A stretch of DNA of 64,000 nucleotides. It comes from Zarea fungicola (taxonomy: Eukaryota; Ascomycota; Sordariomycetes; Hypocreales; Cordycipitaceae). Position numbers and translations under genes: made by a program. Location: the NCBI GenBank assembly GCA_900169235.1, contig FWCC01000296.1:62001-126000 (forward strand). The letters are read 5' to 3'. The notes under the pieces are model-generated. The model had not been told where the DNA came from and ran no database searches. It saw nothing but the letters and a program-made list of their open reading frames with translations. Shown piece after piece: positions 41,493-52,774 of the stretch (positions are counted from its first letter, which is position 1; every line of letters starts with the position of its first letter).

Positions 41493-44400
41493 TGCTTCTA
41501 TCGACGGCAGCGTGGGGATGGGCCAAGGAAGTTAAACGCAACCAGCTAGTTCTCGAACAATGGCCCTATAGCTTAGTCGACGTGGGATGCAGTTCACTTT
41601 GGCAGCATAGCCTGTGGCGGCGACCTCGGCGAGCTTTGGGTTTTCGTTGGATGAATTGCTGTCCCTGATCGTGTGCTTCCAGTCGCCGAGAGACACAGGG
41701 TGCTCACGTTTGTCGTGATTGGATCGTCCAGAACTGGCCCAGAGGCGGTAGAGCCGGCACCACTGTTGCGAGATACAGTCGAGACGGGCACGGCAGCGAC
41801 GGATGGTCCCTTGAAATATCGAGTCACTAAGTCGTTCTTTGACTTTGATGCTGGACGGCACAACAGTGTAGAGGATGGTGGGGCGGGCAACGAATCTGGG
41901 AGGTGGGGGTTTGTTGGGGGGTAGTGAGACAGTGCGTCAAACGAAACTCGCCAGAGAAAGACTGTGCCAGGATACCTGAAATTGCGGCAATTAGAAAGTG
42001 CATTGTACAGTGTGACAAAATACTCATACTGTTACTGTACTTCAGCACAACTGTTCGCCAACCTGCTTCGGTCACAAATTGTCTACTAGTGCCATCTTCA
42101 GCGCCCTACTTTTTGCTATCTGCCAGGCCTTACGAGGAGCGGTTGGCGGTATCAAAGGACAAGCGGCACGGCATTGATGCATTCATTTGTTTCAATTCTA
42201 TGGTGACTGATTCTTGCTGGTCTGGAGTGGGCTGCTATTACGCCGTACAAGAGCCTATGAGAATATCACCATGCTGCTACTGTAATTGCAACTACCAAGA
42301 CGACTGTAAAAGCAATAATACACAACTCCAGGCATAGTAATGCCGACTGTATCCGTATATCGGCGACACGGTCATGAGTCGCATTGTTAGAACGCTGCAC
42401 TTGCCCACAAGGTTCAGCGGCACCAAGCTAGCCTCAGCCAAGGTAATTGCTGCGTGTCTGGTCAGCTGGCCTAACATATTAGATTTGATCAACGATTGTG
42501 TTGCCATTGATATCGGGATCTTGGCTAGCCAGAGGCAGTAAATTGCAGAGCAGGGCTGAACCACTAATAATACCGCGGGGCCCCTGGTGCCTCATTCATT
42601 GCGGAGCAATGGAAATTTGAACTCCAACTTGGTTCTTGAAATCTGCCATGACTGAGATTCACGTGTCACTAGAAGTCGTGCTAGCCGGGGATGCGCTGAA
42701 ATTATTGCAATCTCTCAGGCCCATGCATCAAATTAGAGCGCTGGGGGACCCCCAAATCTCAGCTCAGAAACCAAGCGCCTTTCACAGAGTAATACTTGAG
42801 GAAGATTAAATATTGCTAAATATTGCAGGCGGTACGAGCCCATAGCTGCTATGAAGAACCCGGATGCCATCTCTAGACGGTAAATTTGCTCTATGCGAGT
42901 CGATGCGGAAGAGGAAGTGCGGTGGCGGTGGAAAACCAGATACGGCTGCGAATGGTTCTTGAGAGCTATAAGGATTATTTTATTGGATTTTCCAGCTCCA
43001 GCGGCTAGCATTGTATCACCTATTTTGGTCGTTTGACTGCAACGATGGAAACCTCCCTGGCAATAGCACAATAATGACTATCATTCGGATAGCGACTGGC
43101 ATGCATCATTCCTCTTGTTGCGGTTCAGGAAAGGGGCAAAGTCTATGCCAATAAGATTGAATTGGCAGCCTCAGTTTGACGAAGCCCACAATCAATAAAT
43201 TAGTTTTGCTGAGGGCTGCCGATATATTAGGCCTTAATCAAGTTTCATTATATCACGGTGTACAACATAGAACGCCATCAATTGGAGAAACGAATGATTA
43301 TCAATATTTATGGAGCATGTACTTACCCAGTATGTAACAATACAGGGATATGGTCCAAACAGAGGTAAGTGCCGTCCAGAAAGGGGACTGTTTCGAGCCA
43401 CCGTAATCTGACGACTTTATTAGGGTTGCCTGTAATATTTAGTTATTGAAGACAGCAACGGAGAGCCTGCGACTGGGTCGCACTGCTGTTTTACAGGGGC
43501 TTGGGCTCGCGTGGCGTTTCACAATGGTGCCCTACTAAGTAATGAGAATCTGGCCATGTCATACTGCTATTGTGCATGGTGCTTTGTTTCGTTTGGGCGC
43601 TTCTATAACATCTGATTGTGCAAGCAGGGACAGTAACAGCCCCTCGGGCAAACAACAAGCGTGGAAGCGCCGTTGGGTCTCATTTGACAATCAAGGGGGC
43701 AACGAGTACGGAGTACGCCAATTCCTTTCCAGCAAAGTTAGGCTCTGACTGGGCTGGGAAACCTGGAAGAACGACGATCAGTGAGACGGCGGTGGATCGC
43801 GCTACGGGTACGACCCGTTGAACCGTTTTTTTGTTCCTTCGGGTGCCGATGAGCCATGCTTTGGCCCTACAACATGAAGGCCATAATGGCAAGAGATAAG
43901 AGCCGTATACGGAGTAGGAAGGCGTCCACCAGCACCCATCTCAGAATGCAAGCATAATCCATCGTTGCCATTATGATGAGTTACCACAGGTGGCATTCCG
44001 GCGGCCTCGCGTTTGACGACCCTTTTACTTGACAGGGGATGCAAGAAAACGAGTTTATTAGTTAGGAGTTACTTGATCGTGTGGGTCATGGATACGGGAC
44101 ACAACTGTTCTTCCTGTTCTTCAGTCGTTTGACTCGCTGTTATAGTAGTCTCTTAGTAGTTAGACTTCCTTTTGTGGCCCATTGCTACAGAGTCTCCGCC
44201 TCGTACTCACAACTGATGCGCCAGGTTGTGGCGGCCTTGGTGGTTCTAGAGCGGGCGCCCCATACGAGGGCCATGTTTTATTGCGCCACTACTGACTAGC
44301 GGTTGGCGGGTGCAGAACGGCGACTGTTTGTACGTTATCGATGACGGCTCCTGCATCCGGAAGGTGACAAACGGAACAAAAGGATCAAGTGTGAAAAGGC

Positions 44401-45837
44401 GGGTGGTTTGGTACCGCGCAGATTGCATCAACTCAATGACGGCACGATGTACATTTGTGGCTGAAGCCCCGGCAAATGGTGTAAATACTGTGGCGCTTGT
44501 TTTGGTTGTGATGCTGAACGTGTACGGATAAAAGTACTGCGGCGGATGCGGATGCTGGTGAAGGATGTGTGTAATTATAAGAAACAAAAAGGTACCTAGC
44601 CGACGGGACATGCAAAAGGGCCGTCAATCACTGAAGCAACAGCAACTATCTTTGTTTTCGAGCACTGTTTTTTTTTTTTAAGGCTGTTGGAAACAGTGCT
44701 GGTGGTAGGCCAGTGGGCGTGCACTGTGGGGACAGGGATGGGGGCTTCCGGAAGCCGACTGACAAAAAATGGTTAAACATGGGCCATGTCAGGGGCCACA
44801 ACTTTGGCCAATTCTAGTGCTTCTGGGTGCTGTGCTCACTTGCCCCCCTTTGTTGCCATCCTTTGCCGTCCTCCAACTGCGAGTCTGCAGGCCGGAGCAC
44901 CCCCGTGTACCCATGCGCCATTCCCCTTCTAAAGTCACTGAGGCGACTCAGGACAAGCCGCCACAAGTCAGACAGAAGGTCTCGTCCGGCTGGCTCCAAA
45001 CTTGGATACACCACCAAAACAAGGAACCCATCGCCAACTTTTCTTTCTTGGTTGTTACCCAACTTTTACCACCAACACCAGTTCCGCTTCCCTGGCCGCC
45101 GCCGCATGTCATTCCCGGCTGCCCATGCCTGCAGGTGTTCCCTTCCCATCATCTGCTTCTGCTACTGCCATCATCGCTTGCTTTGCGCCTTTGCTAGGTT
45201 GCGCGTGCAAGCCTTGTCATTGGCGCATCTTGCGTTGCGTTTCTCGTACGGTGTAACAGGGCTCAGCGACACGCGCTCAGCACACCAACATTCCGTCAAA
45301 TTCTAGCATCCTCACATCCACACTACTTACTATTTCACTTGCTTTTGTCTTTATCCCTTCTTGCTGTCCCACCACCAGTGCCTCCTCGACCGACCCTTGC
45401 TCGACCTTCGCCAGCATCATCCATCATCAGCTTACAAACAGCCAGAAAATCCACTTCTGGCTCTCGGTTCTGTTCGCCAACAAATGCGCACGTTGGCCTT
45501 ACTCGCGAGACAGTCCGGCCCCGGCTCAACCGCTCTTCGTTGCCAACAGACAGCTAGCCAGCTTTTTGAAACATTGCTGGCCTTCAGCTTAGCATTCACT
45601 CACCTGGGATCGTACATGTCTCGGTGCTTCCGCCACCTTTCGAGACCCTCCATACCCGTCACTGCTGCGTATCTGCGCCACAATCCAGCTGCTATTTTTA
45701 TTGGCAATTCGCATCATAGCGCTGAATCGCCTGGCATATCTCGACACCTTGCCTGTTGGGAGCAAATTAAATTTCACCTCTCCTAGTCAATTTGATTCTC
45801 TGCGTGGTGACCAACACCGGCAACCTTGACGGAAACC
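41493..45837. other. 4.3-kb intergenic region
   Basis: No convincing gene. The section 41930-44640 is mixed and partly AT-rich, with TACGGAGTA-type words at 43706-43716 and 43908-43916 and an imperfect inverted repeat near 43170-43220. From 44690 to 45837 the sequence is strongly pyrimidine-rich and resembles the promoter and long leader of the 1228-residue gene. Frames of 100-160 codons here overlap on several strands and show no domain. Confidence 0.55.
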
Positions 45838-48800
45838 ATGGCGGAACCATGGCAGGCCCAACACCCGATCGATCCCCAAGAAAGAACAACACACGCCGTT
45901 GTACCCAGTTCTGAGCCAGAGCTTGACGACTGGCTGAACAAAGAACCAAATTCTGCTAGCCTCATTGCAAACCGAGTATGCACCCCGCTAGGATTGTTTA
46001 CCCACCCCTCCGAAACGAATCGTCCGATAACTATGCCCCAAACACTCACTCCAGAATCAACGCCGGCTTCTCCCTCAAAACTTATTCAGTCAAAATCACC
46101 CGTTCGACAGGCTGGTACTAGCCCTACTCGATCTACGATGATTCCCTCAGACTGCATGCGAAAGCGCACAGATTCAATCACCAATATTCTCCGCAATGCG
46201 GCCTCAGCTACCAGTACACAATCACCAGTTACTGAGGGCCCCTCACCTCTAGTTCCCGAAGGAGAGATGACTCCGCTCCATACAGGCACCGTCCTTGCCA
46301 ACACCAAAATAGTCCATCCAAAGCCCATTTCCCGAACACCTGTCGATGTTACCAGCCGACCCGGAACTGCTAGCAGTGTCGTACAACTCGAACTCACTGC
46401 TCAGCAACTGTCGATGACGAGCTCCATTGATGACGCTATCCGGGATCTGCACTGTGAACTAAAACGAAGCGATTCGAGACGATCATCAATACTTGCTGCC
46501 AGTGTCAAAAACTGGGACGACAGCGGCGCAATGACGCCTAGCCAGATTAAGAGGCACCTGTCAACTTCTTCTTCCATCGTTTCGACGAATATCGCTGCTC
46601 GACAGGGCGGCTATTCACCAGCTGCTTTCGTCAAGTCACCAACTGCCTCAATGACTGGTCGCCTGATTCCCGGCTCGCTGACATCGGCTTCATATCCTGA
46701 AGCCGATGGGGGCAGCGCAATGTCGAGACATGGCCCTGGCAAGAGCTCTGTCCGCAGCGTACGCTCTGCTAAACTTTCTCTGGCTGATATCTCCGAGTCA
46801 GAGCCGATTGCTCTGACTCAAGATGTCCTTGACGAGGCTGATTGTGCTCCTCCAATTGAGCTTCAGCCTGTTATTCAGGAAGTACAGGTGCATGAGTCAA
46901 TTACAGAGAATGTACCCAATACCGATGCCTTTCATCAAATGATGCAAGGTGGTAACCTGCAGTCTGCATATAGTTACTCAGCAGAATCCAACGAAATGGC
47001 TAATTCTGGCCGTGAAATTGGCCGCCTAGGATCCTCGCACTCCCAGGACACTTATCACCAAGCCCAACACGCGTTTTATGACTTTGATGGAGTCCACTGC
47101 CCTGACAACGAAGCCGAACCAGAGGAGCATGCGTATCTATCAAAGCCAAAACCAACGGAGCTTGAAAATGATTCTTTTGACCCTGAAATGGAAGAGGATG
47201 AATTTGAGTTGCTACCACTTGAACTTCCTGCAGTCCAGCCGTTTGCCCACCCACCAGAATATCTTACAAACCCGCCACCACCTGTTGGTCTCGTCCGGCC
47301 CCAGTCATATATTGATCCAGCTTCAGGGGTGCAGATGAATTACTATCCCGCGCGTGTTCCAGCTGCTCTCAATATTCCGCAGAAACTCTCCAATCGACCC
47401 AAGGCTAATCAACGGAACGCCCGGCATTCTAAAGTCTTGAGCGCAATGATGGATAGCAACTATCAGCCTGAAAAAGAGGACACCACCCGCCGCGCTTCTG
47501 CCATGCCCGCTCTAGGGAGTACTTTTGATCTCGCAGAGGGGCCAATTTCAATGAATGAGCGTCATCACGAACGACGGCCATCTTACCTTCCTCTCTCAAG
47601 CCAAGATTTAAAAGATGTGCAAGAATCTATTCCGGAACATACCGTTCGCCCGGCGCAAGAAACCCATGAAAACCTTGCCTCTACTCTTCGAATACCTAAG
47701 CGCATCTCCGATTCTAAAATTATTGACAAGCGCAAGAGTCGAATGTCTATGATGGGTAACATTCCGTCACAGCTTCGTGCAAGCGCCTACTTTGATGCAG
47801 CGGCAACGACGACTGATCTTGAAGTCAAGGATGGCTCTGCCATGCATGCTCTTGATGATATTCTCGATGCCTCGGCTGGCGCACCGGTTAGCGCCTTCAC
47901 TGACCATCTTTATGCTGGCAAACTTGGGTCTGAGGTATACGGACCGATCAAGAAGAAATCTGTGGCATCATCGCCATCTATTGGGCCGCCCTCTGCAGAA
48001 CCCGAAGTCAAAAAGCGCTCTTCATTGATGTGGCTGACGAAACGTAGCCATAGCTACAACAGCCAAGAAAGTCCAAAGCTGCACAGCAATTCCGAATCTC
48101 CAAGACCTGGAGATGAAGACAATAGCGACCACGTTATAAGGGTCCCCGCAGGGCCGTTGGACCATAGTGAGGAACACGAGCATGGTGAAGAAGAGCAGGG
48201 TGAAGAAGCCGCGGAGGAATACATGGGCCCTCCTACAACGTTGCTTGCTGAACTTCAGTTGCGTAAGCAGCAACAGAAGGAACGCATCCAAAATAAGGTC
48301 ATCAATGCCAATGGCATGCAGGCTACTCTACTTGAACTCGATGCTATTGCAGAAACTCAAAGAGTTGATCGCAAGAGCAAGCGTGTCAACCTTGTCTGGG
48401 AGGATCCTGATACGCACCTGGACCAAAATGGCTCCGACGACGAAGATGTTCCCTTGGCAATCATTGCCGCTAGACAACAAGGAGCAAAGAACATGGCCGA
48501 TCTTGAACGTCCGATTGGCTTGATAGAAAAGAGGGAGATTGAAGAGAACGAGCCTCTGAGCAGAAGGCGAGCACGTTTGCAAGGACTCGACACTTCATTT
48601 ACTACTCCTAGGCCTCAGAGCATGCTCTTAGCGCCGTCTAGGCTAGGTGATACACGTCCTCGGCAGTCAATGATTTTTCCTGACCAGACACCTCTGGAGG
48701 ACGACATAGAAGACGAAACACTGGCGGATAGGAGGAAGCGCTTGGCATCGGAAGCTGAGAAGGAGAAGGAACTGTCGTTGCCCCCCACGCGACCGGTCAG

Positions 48801-49524
48801 TACCGCTTTCTCTGCGGAACTCTTGAGCCAATTTGATCCTCTGGAGGCTGGAAAACAGGAGGACAACGCTGCCCAAAAGGATGTCAAAGGTGCGCCAGAA
48901 GAAGAAGAAACTCTGGGCCAGCGACGTGCTCGATTGCAAGCTGAGAAAACAGCTCGACTTGAGGAAATGGCACACGGTGCCGCAACCGGTACCTCTGGAC
49001 AAAGTAAGGACCGCCGCATGAGCCTCGCCAGTGTGCTCTCAGCGCACCCCAGAAAGAGTCAGGATCTCAGGGTGCAGGAGATGCAGCGTCAAGAGGAGAA
49101 TGAGCGCCTGGCTCGCGAACAGGAGGCAAAGCTTGCAGCCCTACGTCTTCAGATGCCCTCGACGCTATCAGTTCCAGGATTTGGCCAGCAAGCTGGATTT
49201 AACGGTGGAGCCTTCAATAACGGCTATGGAGGACTACCCGGCGCGTACCAGCGGCCCATTAGCGCCCACGTTGCTGTACCGAATCACTTCAATCGGCCCA
49301 ACAGCATGATGCTCAATAACGGACAATTTCAACAAGGAGTGTATATGCATCCTTATCAGACAGGCAGTGCACATGCCTTCGGCGCCAAGAATATGTATAA
49401 CAATGGTGGAAACGGCGTTTATGGCGGTGGTATACAACCCAGTATGCAAATGCCGACGCAGATGCCACATAACGCGGGATCACTAGATCGGGTTGAAGTC
49501 TGGCGACAGAGCGTCTATCCTTGA
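45838..49524 (+). CDS. Large low-complexity fungal protein with repeated E-x-L-x2-RR-x-RL motifs
   Basis: Single-exon 1228-residue protein; the first ATG is 45838 (MAEPWQAQHPID), after a TTG-opened extension. I do not recognise the family. It is almost wholly polar and predicted disordered: Ser/Thr/Pro-rich to about residue 450, with many SP/TP sites. A helical, Gln/Lys-rich segment (LLAELQLRKQQQKERIQNK) lies at about 800-820. From about 860 it carries VPLAIIAARQQG and then three copies of a short motif: EPLSRRRARLQ (about 903), ETLADRRKRLA (about 959) and ETLGQRRARLQ (about 1023). A further helix EMQRQEENERLAREQEAKLAALRLQ (quoted only in part) lies at about 1080-1100. The Gly/Asn/Gln/Met-rich tail ends RVEVWRQSVYP. 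A cytoplasmic scaffold or cytoskeletal role is a guess. The upstream leader is over 1 kb of pyrimidine-rich DNA. Confidence 0.72.
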   Translation: MAEPWQAQHPIDPQERTTHAVVPSSEPELDDWLNKEPNSASLIANRVCTPLGLFTHPSETNRPITMPQTLTPESTPASPSKLIQSKSPVRQAGTSPTRSTMIPSDCMRKRTDSITNILRNAASATSTQSPVTEGPSPLVPEGEMTPLHTGTVLANTKIVHPKPISRTPVDVTSRPGTASSVVQLELTAQQLSMTSSIDDAIRDLHCELKRSDSRRSSILAASVKNWDDSGAMTPSQIKRHLSTSSSIVSTNIAARQGGYSPAAFVKSPTASMTGRLIPGSLTSASYPEADGGSAMSRHGPGKSSVRSVRSAKLSLADISESEPIALTQDVLDEADCAPPIELQPVIQEVQVHESITENVPNTDAFHQMMQGGNLQSAYSYSAESNEMANSGREIGRLGSSHSQDTYHQAQHAFYDFDGVHCPDNEAEPEEHAYLSKPKPTELENDSFDPEMEEDEFELLPLELPAVQPFAHPPEYLTNPPPPVGLVRPQSYIDPASGVQMNYYPARVPAALNIPQKLSNRPKANQRNARHSKVLSAMMDSNYQPEKEDTTRRASAMPALGSTFDLAEGPISMNERHHERRPSYLPLSSQDLKDVQESIPEHTVRPAQETHENLASTLRIPKRISDSKIIDKRKSRMSMMGNIPSQLRASAYFDAAATTTDLEVKDGSAMHALDDILDASAGAPVSAFTDHLYAGKLGSEVYGPIKKKSVASSPSIGPPSAEPEVKKRSSLMWLTKRSHSYNSQESPKLHSNSESPRPGDEDNSDHVIRVPAGPLDHSEEHEHGEEEQGEEAAEEYMGPPTTLLAELQLRKQQQKERIQNKVINANGMQATLLELDAIAETQRVDRKSKRVNLVWEDPDTHLDQNGSDDEDVPLAIIAARQQGAKNMADLERPIGLIEKREIEENEPLSRRRARLQGLDTSFTTPRPQSMLLAPSRLGDTRPRQSMIFPDQTPLEDDIEDETLADRRKRLASEAEKEKELSLPPTRPVSTAFSAELLSQFDPLEAGKQEDNAAQKDVKGAPEEEETLGQRRARLQAEKTARLEEMAHGAATGTSGQSKDRRMSLASVLSAHPRKSQDLRVQEMQRQEENERLAREQEAKLAALRLQMPSTLSVPGFGQQAGFNGGAFNNGYGGLPGAYQRPISAHVAVPNHFNRPNSMMLNNGQFQQGVYMHPYQTGSAHAFGAKNMYNNGGNGVYGGGIQPSMQMPTQMPHNAGSLDRVEVWRQSVYP

Positions 49525-50043
49525 TTAATGACAATGCTTGCCAAATTTCACCTCTACGTGTTGATTTCACACCTGCGTTGCATCACGTCGCAGCAACAAG
49601 CGAATCGTCCCTCATTCATTTTGAATTTTCCCCTGTAAGAACACATGGTTAGAGGAGGGTTGGCAGGCGCCTGGAAGAGAAATAAAACCATACATAGAGC
49701 ATTGATAGAGCCCAGCATTGCGAGGCGTTCTGACTTTAGTTGCCTGTTTTCTTTGTCATAAGCCACACGCATATAAATGTAATTTTTATCACCTATACAG
49801 ACTTGATAGAGCAAGGATCAATTACCGGCCTATAATTTACATGTGTACATTAAATTGGACAAGACCAATTAGTCGACAGTCACGTTTTGCAGATGCTGAG
49901 CAGTGACTCGATGAATTACTGTAAAACGGTATATATATATTTTTTCTTGATTTCTTTTTCTTCTTTTCAAGAAAGACATTCGCTAAGTATAGGCAATCTA
50001 CAATACTATTATACTGTTGCACCATCGTTGCACATGTGAAGCA
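49525..50043. other. Convergent intergenic region
   Basis: About 520 bp between convergent stop codons. AT-rich with a TATATATAT stretch near 49931-49942. It looks like ordinary 3' flanking sequence. Confidence 0.55.
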
Positions 50044-51798
50044 TCAGGCTTCAACCACATCGGTCATATTTTTCCGCTCTGCCTCCTCTGCTTGCTCAAA
50101 AGCGCCAAGCAGCGGGATCTCTGACAGCTTAACAATTTTCGTCTTCTTGACGAATTTCCAGACAAGATACGCTGTAGCCATGAGCGGAATATCGAGATAA
50201 GACGAGACAAAACTCTCCGGGCTCCAGTTGCCTGTTGTAAACACTTCAAAGCCCGCTGTCAAGAGGATAATGATACACATGCCGAGGGCCCAGTAAGACG
50301 CATACAGCGTCCATGAGTTGTGCCACGGCAACCTGGACACGGGTATTCCTTGTTGGCGCATCGCGAGGCGTAGACGGATGTGGTTGAGCAAGATGGCGAT
50401 CCACGACACGAGCACGCCGGCCGCCGTGAGGCTGAGGAGCCAGTAGAAGGCAGTCAGTGCGCCGCTGGACAGGGACATGAAGCTGAGGAACATGAAGACG
50501 GTGAAGAGCGCGACGCAGGCGTAGGGGACACCCCACGAGGTGGTCCGGAGGAAGACGGCGGGGGCCTGCTTCTTGAGGGCAAGGGCGTAGAGTGCGCGCG
50601 TTCCGGCGAGCAGGGCCTGGTTGGACGAGGACCAGGCCGAGGAGATGAGTATGGCGTTGACCACGGAGGGGATGGCGGGCAGATTGGCGGCCTGGGCGGC
50701 AATGACAAAGGGGCTCTGGGTAACGTTCGAGCCGTCAGAGTCGAGCCGCGGGTCGTCGGAGGCGACGAGCATGCCGACGATTAGGATGGCAAGCATGTAA
50801 AATAGGACGATGCGGATAAAGACGTTTTTGCAGGCGGCGGGGATGGCCTTGCGCGGGTTGCGCGTCTCGGCGCCGGCCATGGCGATGGACTCGACGCCAG
50901 CAAAGGAGAAGACGGCGCTGGTCATGACGGACCAGTACCCGAGGAACTTGCCCCAGTTGCCCGAGGCGATGTGCTCGACAAAGGGGCCGGGCTTGCTCCA
51001 GTAGCGGAAGTAAATGGCGGGCGTGCCCTTGACGCCGCCGAGGTCGATGACGAGGCCAAGGATGATGAGAAAGACGACGAGAAGGATTTTGAGAATGGCA
51101 AAGAAGAACTCGACCTCGCCGAACACGCGGATGAAACACATGCCAATGATGACGGTGAGGATGATGAAGGTAATGATCCAGACGGACGGGTTGACGTCGG
51201 TCCAAAACTCAAAGAGCACGCAAATGGCCGTGATTTCGGACGGGATCGACAGCAGGTTGCCGTACACGAGGTTCCACCCAATGGCGAAGCCCCAGGCAGG
51301 GTCAACGAGGAATTCGGAGTGCCGCACAAAGGAGCCAGTCACGGGCAGCAGCGCGCAGACCTCGCCAAGCGCAAACTGCACGGCGCAGACGACGAGGCCA
51401 ACGGTTGCGTAGCCGAGGAGGGCGCCGAGAGGGCCGCCAGTCTGGACGGCGCCACCGAGGCCAAGGAACAGTCCCGTGCCAATGGCGCCGGCGATGCCAA
51501 GCATGGACAAGTGGCGCTCGCCGAGGCCGCGTCTGAGATCTCGCTTCTCAGTAGCCGTGACAAGATCGGCGCCCTGGGCGCTGAAATCGTCACCGCCATG
51601 GCCACCACTGGCATTGTTGCTGTCGTGGCCCGGTCCGTAGGGCGGCAAGAAGAGCGGCCCGTTGCTGCTGTTTGCGCTACCGGCGGGTGCCGGGCGCTCG
51701 TTGTCAGAAAAGTCGGCGTGCGCACTGTTGTCGCTGGTGATTTCAACGGCTTTAAGAAATGAAGAATGAGGCTTATCGCCCGTGTATTGGTTTGCCAT
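50044..51798 (-). CDS. Amino-acid permease of the APC/YAT family
   Basis: Single-exon 584-residue transporter of the fungal amino-acid permease (YAT/AAP) type, importing amino acids with protons across the plasma membrane. The first ATG is 51798 (MANQYTGDKPHSS); the frame is open upstream only through a TTG. Residues 1-80 are a hydrophilic cytoplasmic tail. The signature LRRGLGERHLSMLGIAGAI at about 90 followed by GTGLFLGLGG is the conserved first membrane segment with the unwound GTGLF substrate site. Others are GEVCALLPVTGSFVRHSEF, FAIGWNLVYGNLLSIPSEI and the FSFAGVESIAMAGAETRNPRK motif, all diagnostic. About twelve hydrophobic segments are visible, then a short charged C-terminal tail. Substrate range cannot be told. 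It lies 1 kb downstream of the PKS on the same strand; a cluster role is not supported. Confidence 0.9.
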   Translation of the reverse strand: MANQYTGDKPHSSFLKAVEITSDNSAHADFSDNERPAPAGSANSSNGPLFLPPYGPGHDSNNASGGHGGDDFSAQGADLVTATEKRDLRRGLGERHLSMLGIAGAIGTGLFLGLGGAVQTGGPLGALLGYATVGLVVCAVQFALGEVCALLPVTGSFVRHSEFLVDPAWGFAIGWNLVYGNLLSIPSEITAICVLFEFWTDVNPSVWIITFIILTVIIGMCFIRVFGEVEFFFAILKILLVVFLIILGLVIDLGGVKGTPAIYFRYWSKPGPFVEHIASGNWGKFLGYWSVMTSAVFSFAGVESIAMAGAETRNPRKAIPAACKNVFIRIVLFYMLAILIVGMLVASDDPRLDSDGSNVTQSPFVIAAQAANLPAIPSVVNAILISSAWSSSNQALLAGTRALYALALKKQAPAVFLRTTSWGVPYACVALFTVFMFLSFMSLSSGALTAFYWLLSLTAAGVLVSWIAILLNHIRLRLAMRQQGIPVSRLPWHNSWTLYASYWALGMCIIILLTAGFEVFTTGNWSPESFVSSYLDIPLMATAYLVWKFVKKTKIVKLSEIPLLGAFEQAEEAERKNMTDVVEA

Positions 51799-52774
51799 TT
51801 TCGACAATGGTAAAAGTTTTATACCGCGGACAGGTAGCAAGAAGCGAGTGAGGGAGCGCCGAGACCGGAGAGGTTCTTGAGAAAGCCGCCTTTGCTTGCT
51901 GTTCTAACTCGACGATAACGGTTTCTAGTATTGCATAGCGAGGAAACTCTTAAACAAAAGGCGTAGAATGGGTGGAAGAAACAGTAACACTAAGATTTTT
52001 CGATCTCACAGGGCAAAGCAAAGACACCGCCGTCAGACGCTGAATGTGGTGGGAACGTGGGAGCGAGTCGCAGTCGCAGTCGCAGTCGCAGTCGCCGCGT
52101 TGTTCTCGAGGGGGAAAGAAAACCCAGGGTCCCACAAACTTAAGTACTTCTCGAAAAGAGTTGGCCAGAAAAAAAAAAATCACCATGCCGAGTCAGGATG
52201 GCGTAATTTACTAAACGATAGTGCCCAAGAGTGAGGTTTTCTGGGGAAACACGCACAATCTGCTCCGTAAAAAATTTAACAACCCCCATTTATCGGCTCA
52301 ACAGGCCGGAACCGTTGCGGAAATACCACCCTGTAAGCAGTCGCCAACTAATAATCCAATTCATAATGTAAAAGATCACAGACAATGGTCGCGTTACATA
52401 ATTGAACCTGATTATGCTGTGTACTATCACTTGAGACGTGACCGACTTTCAGCAGAGGGTTGCACGCCTCGAAATGAGACACTGGGCGATCGCGCAGGCT
52501 CGTCCTCTTGCACGCTTTTGGGCACGTGCCATTCCAGGTACGGTTTGTTAAACTTGAATGTGATATTGAAAAATAAATCAAGACTATGAGCAAGTTTACA
52601 AAATGCTAAAATGAATAAACCAAGTTCAGAGATTTGCGCCCCCAGCAAATGAAAATTATGGCCAAAAAAAAAACACAAGGAAATAAACAGATCAAAAGAA
52701 CCCCAAAAACGCCTAAAAAGAGAAATGACAAATGACTAAAACAATTTCGTCTTTGGATGCGACATCTGCATAAT
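51799..52774. other. Permease promoter and PKS 3' flank
   Basis: About 1 kb. It contains the five-unit hexamer repeat at 52066-52095, 268 nt upstream of the permease ATG, and AT-rich 3' flank of the PKS from about 52560. No gene is seen. Confidence 0.55.
52066..52095. repeat. AGTCGC hexamer repeat upstream of the permease
   Basis: Five perfect AGTCGC units, the reverse complement of the GCGACT units upstream of bdf1. Located 268 nt before the permease ATG, in its promoter or leader. Confidence 0.8.

Noticed and set aside
41594..41890. Open stretch upstream of the unknown 631-residue gene as an extra 5' exon
   Set aside because: It has no ATG, and the only acceptor near the main frame (just before the ATG at 41492) does not join it in phase without creating a stop.
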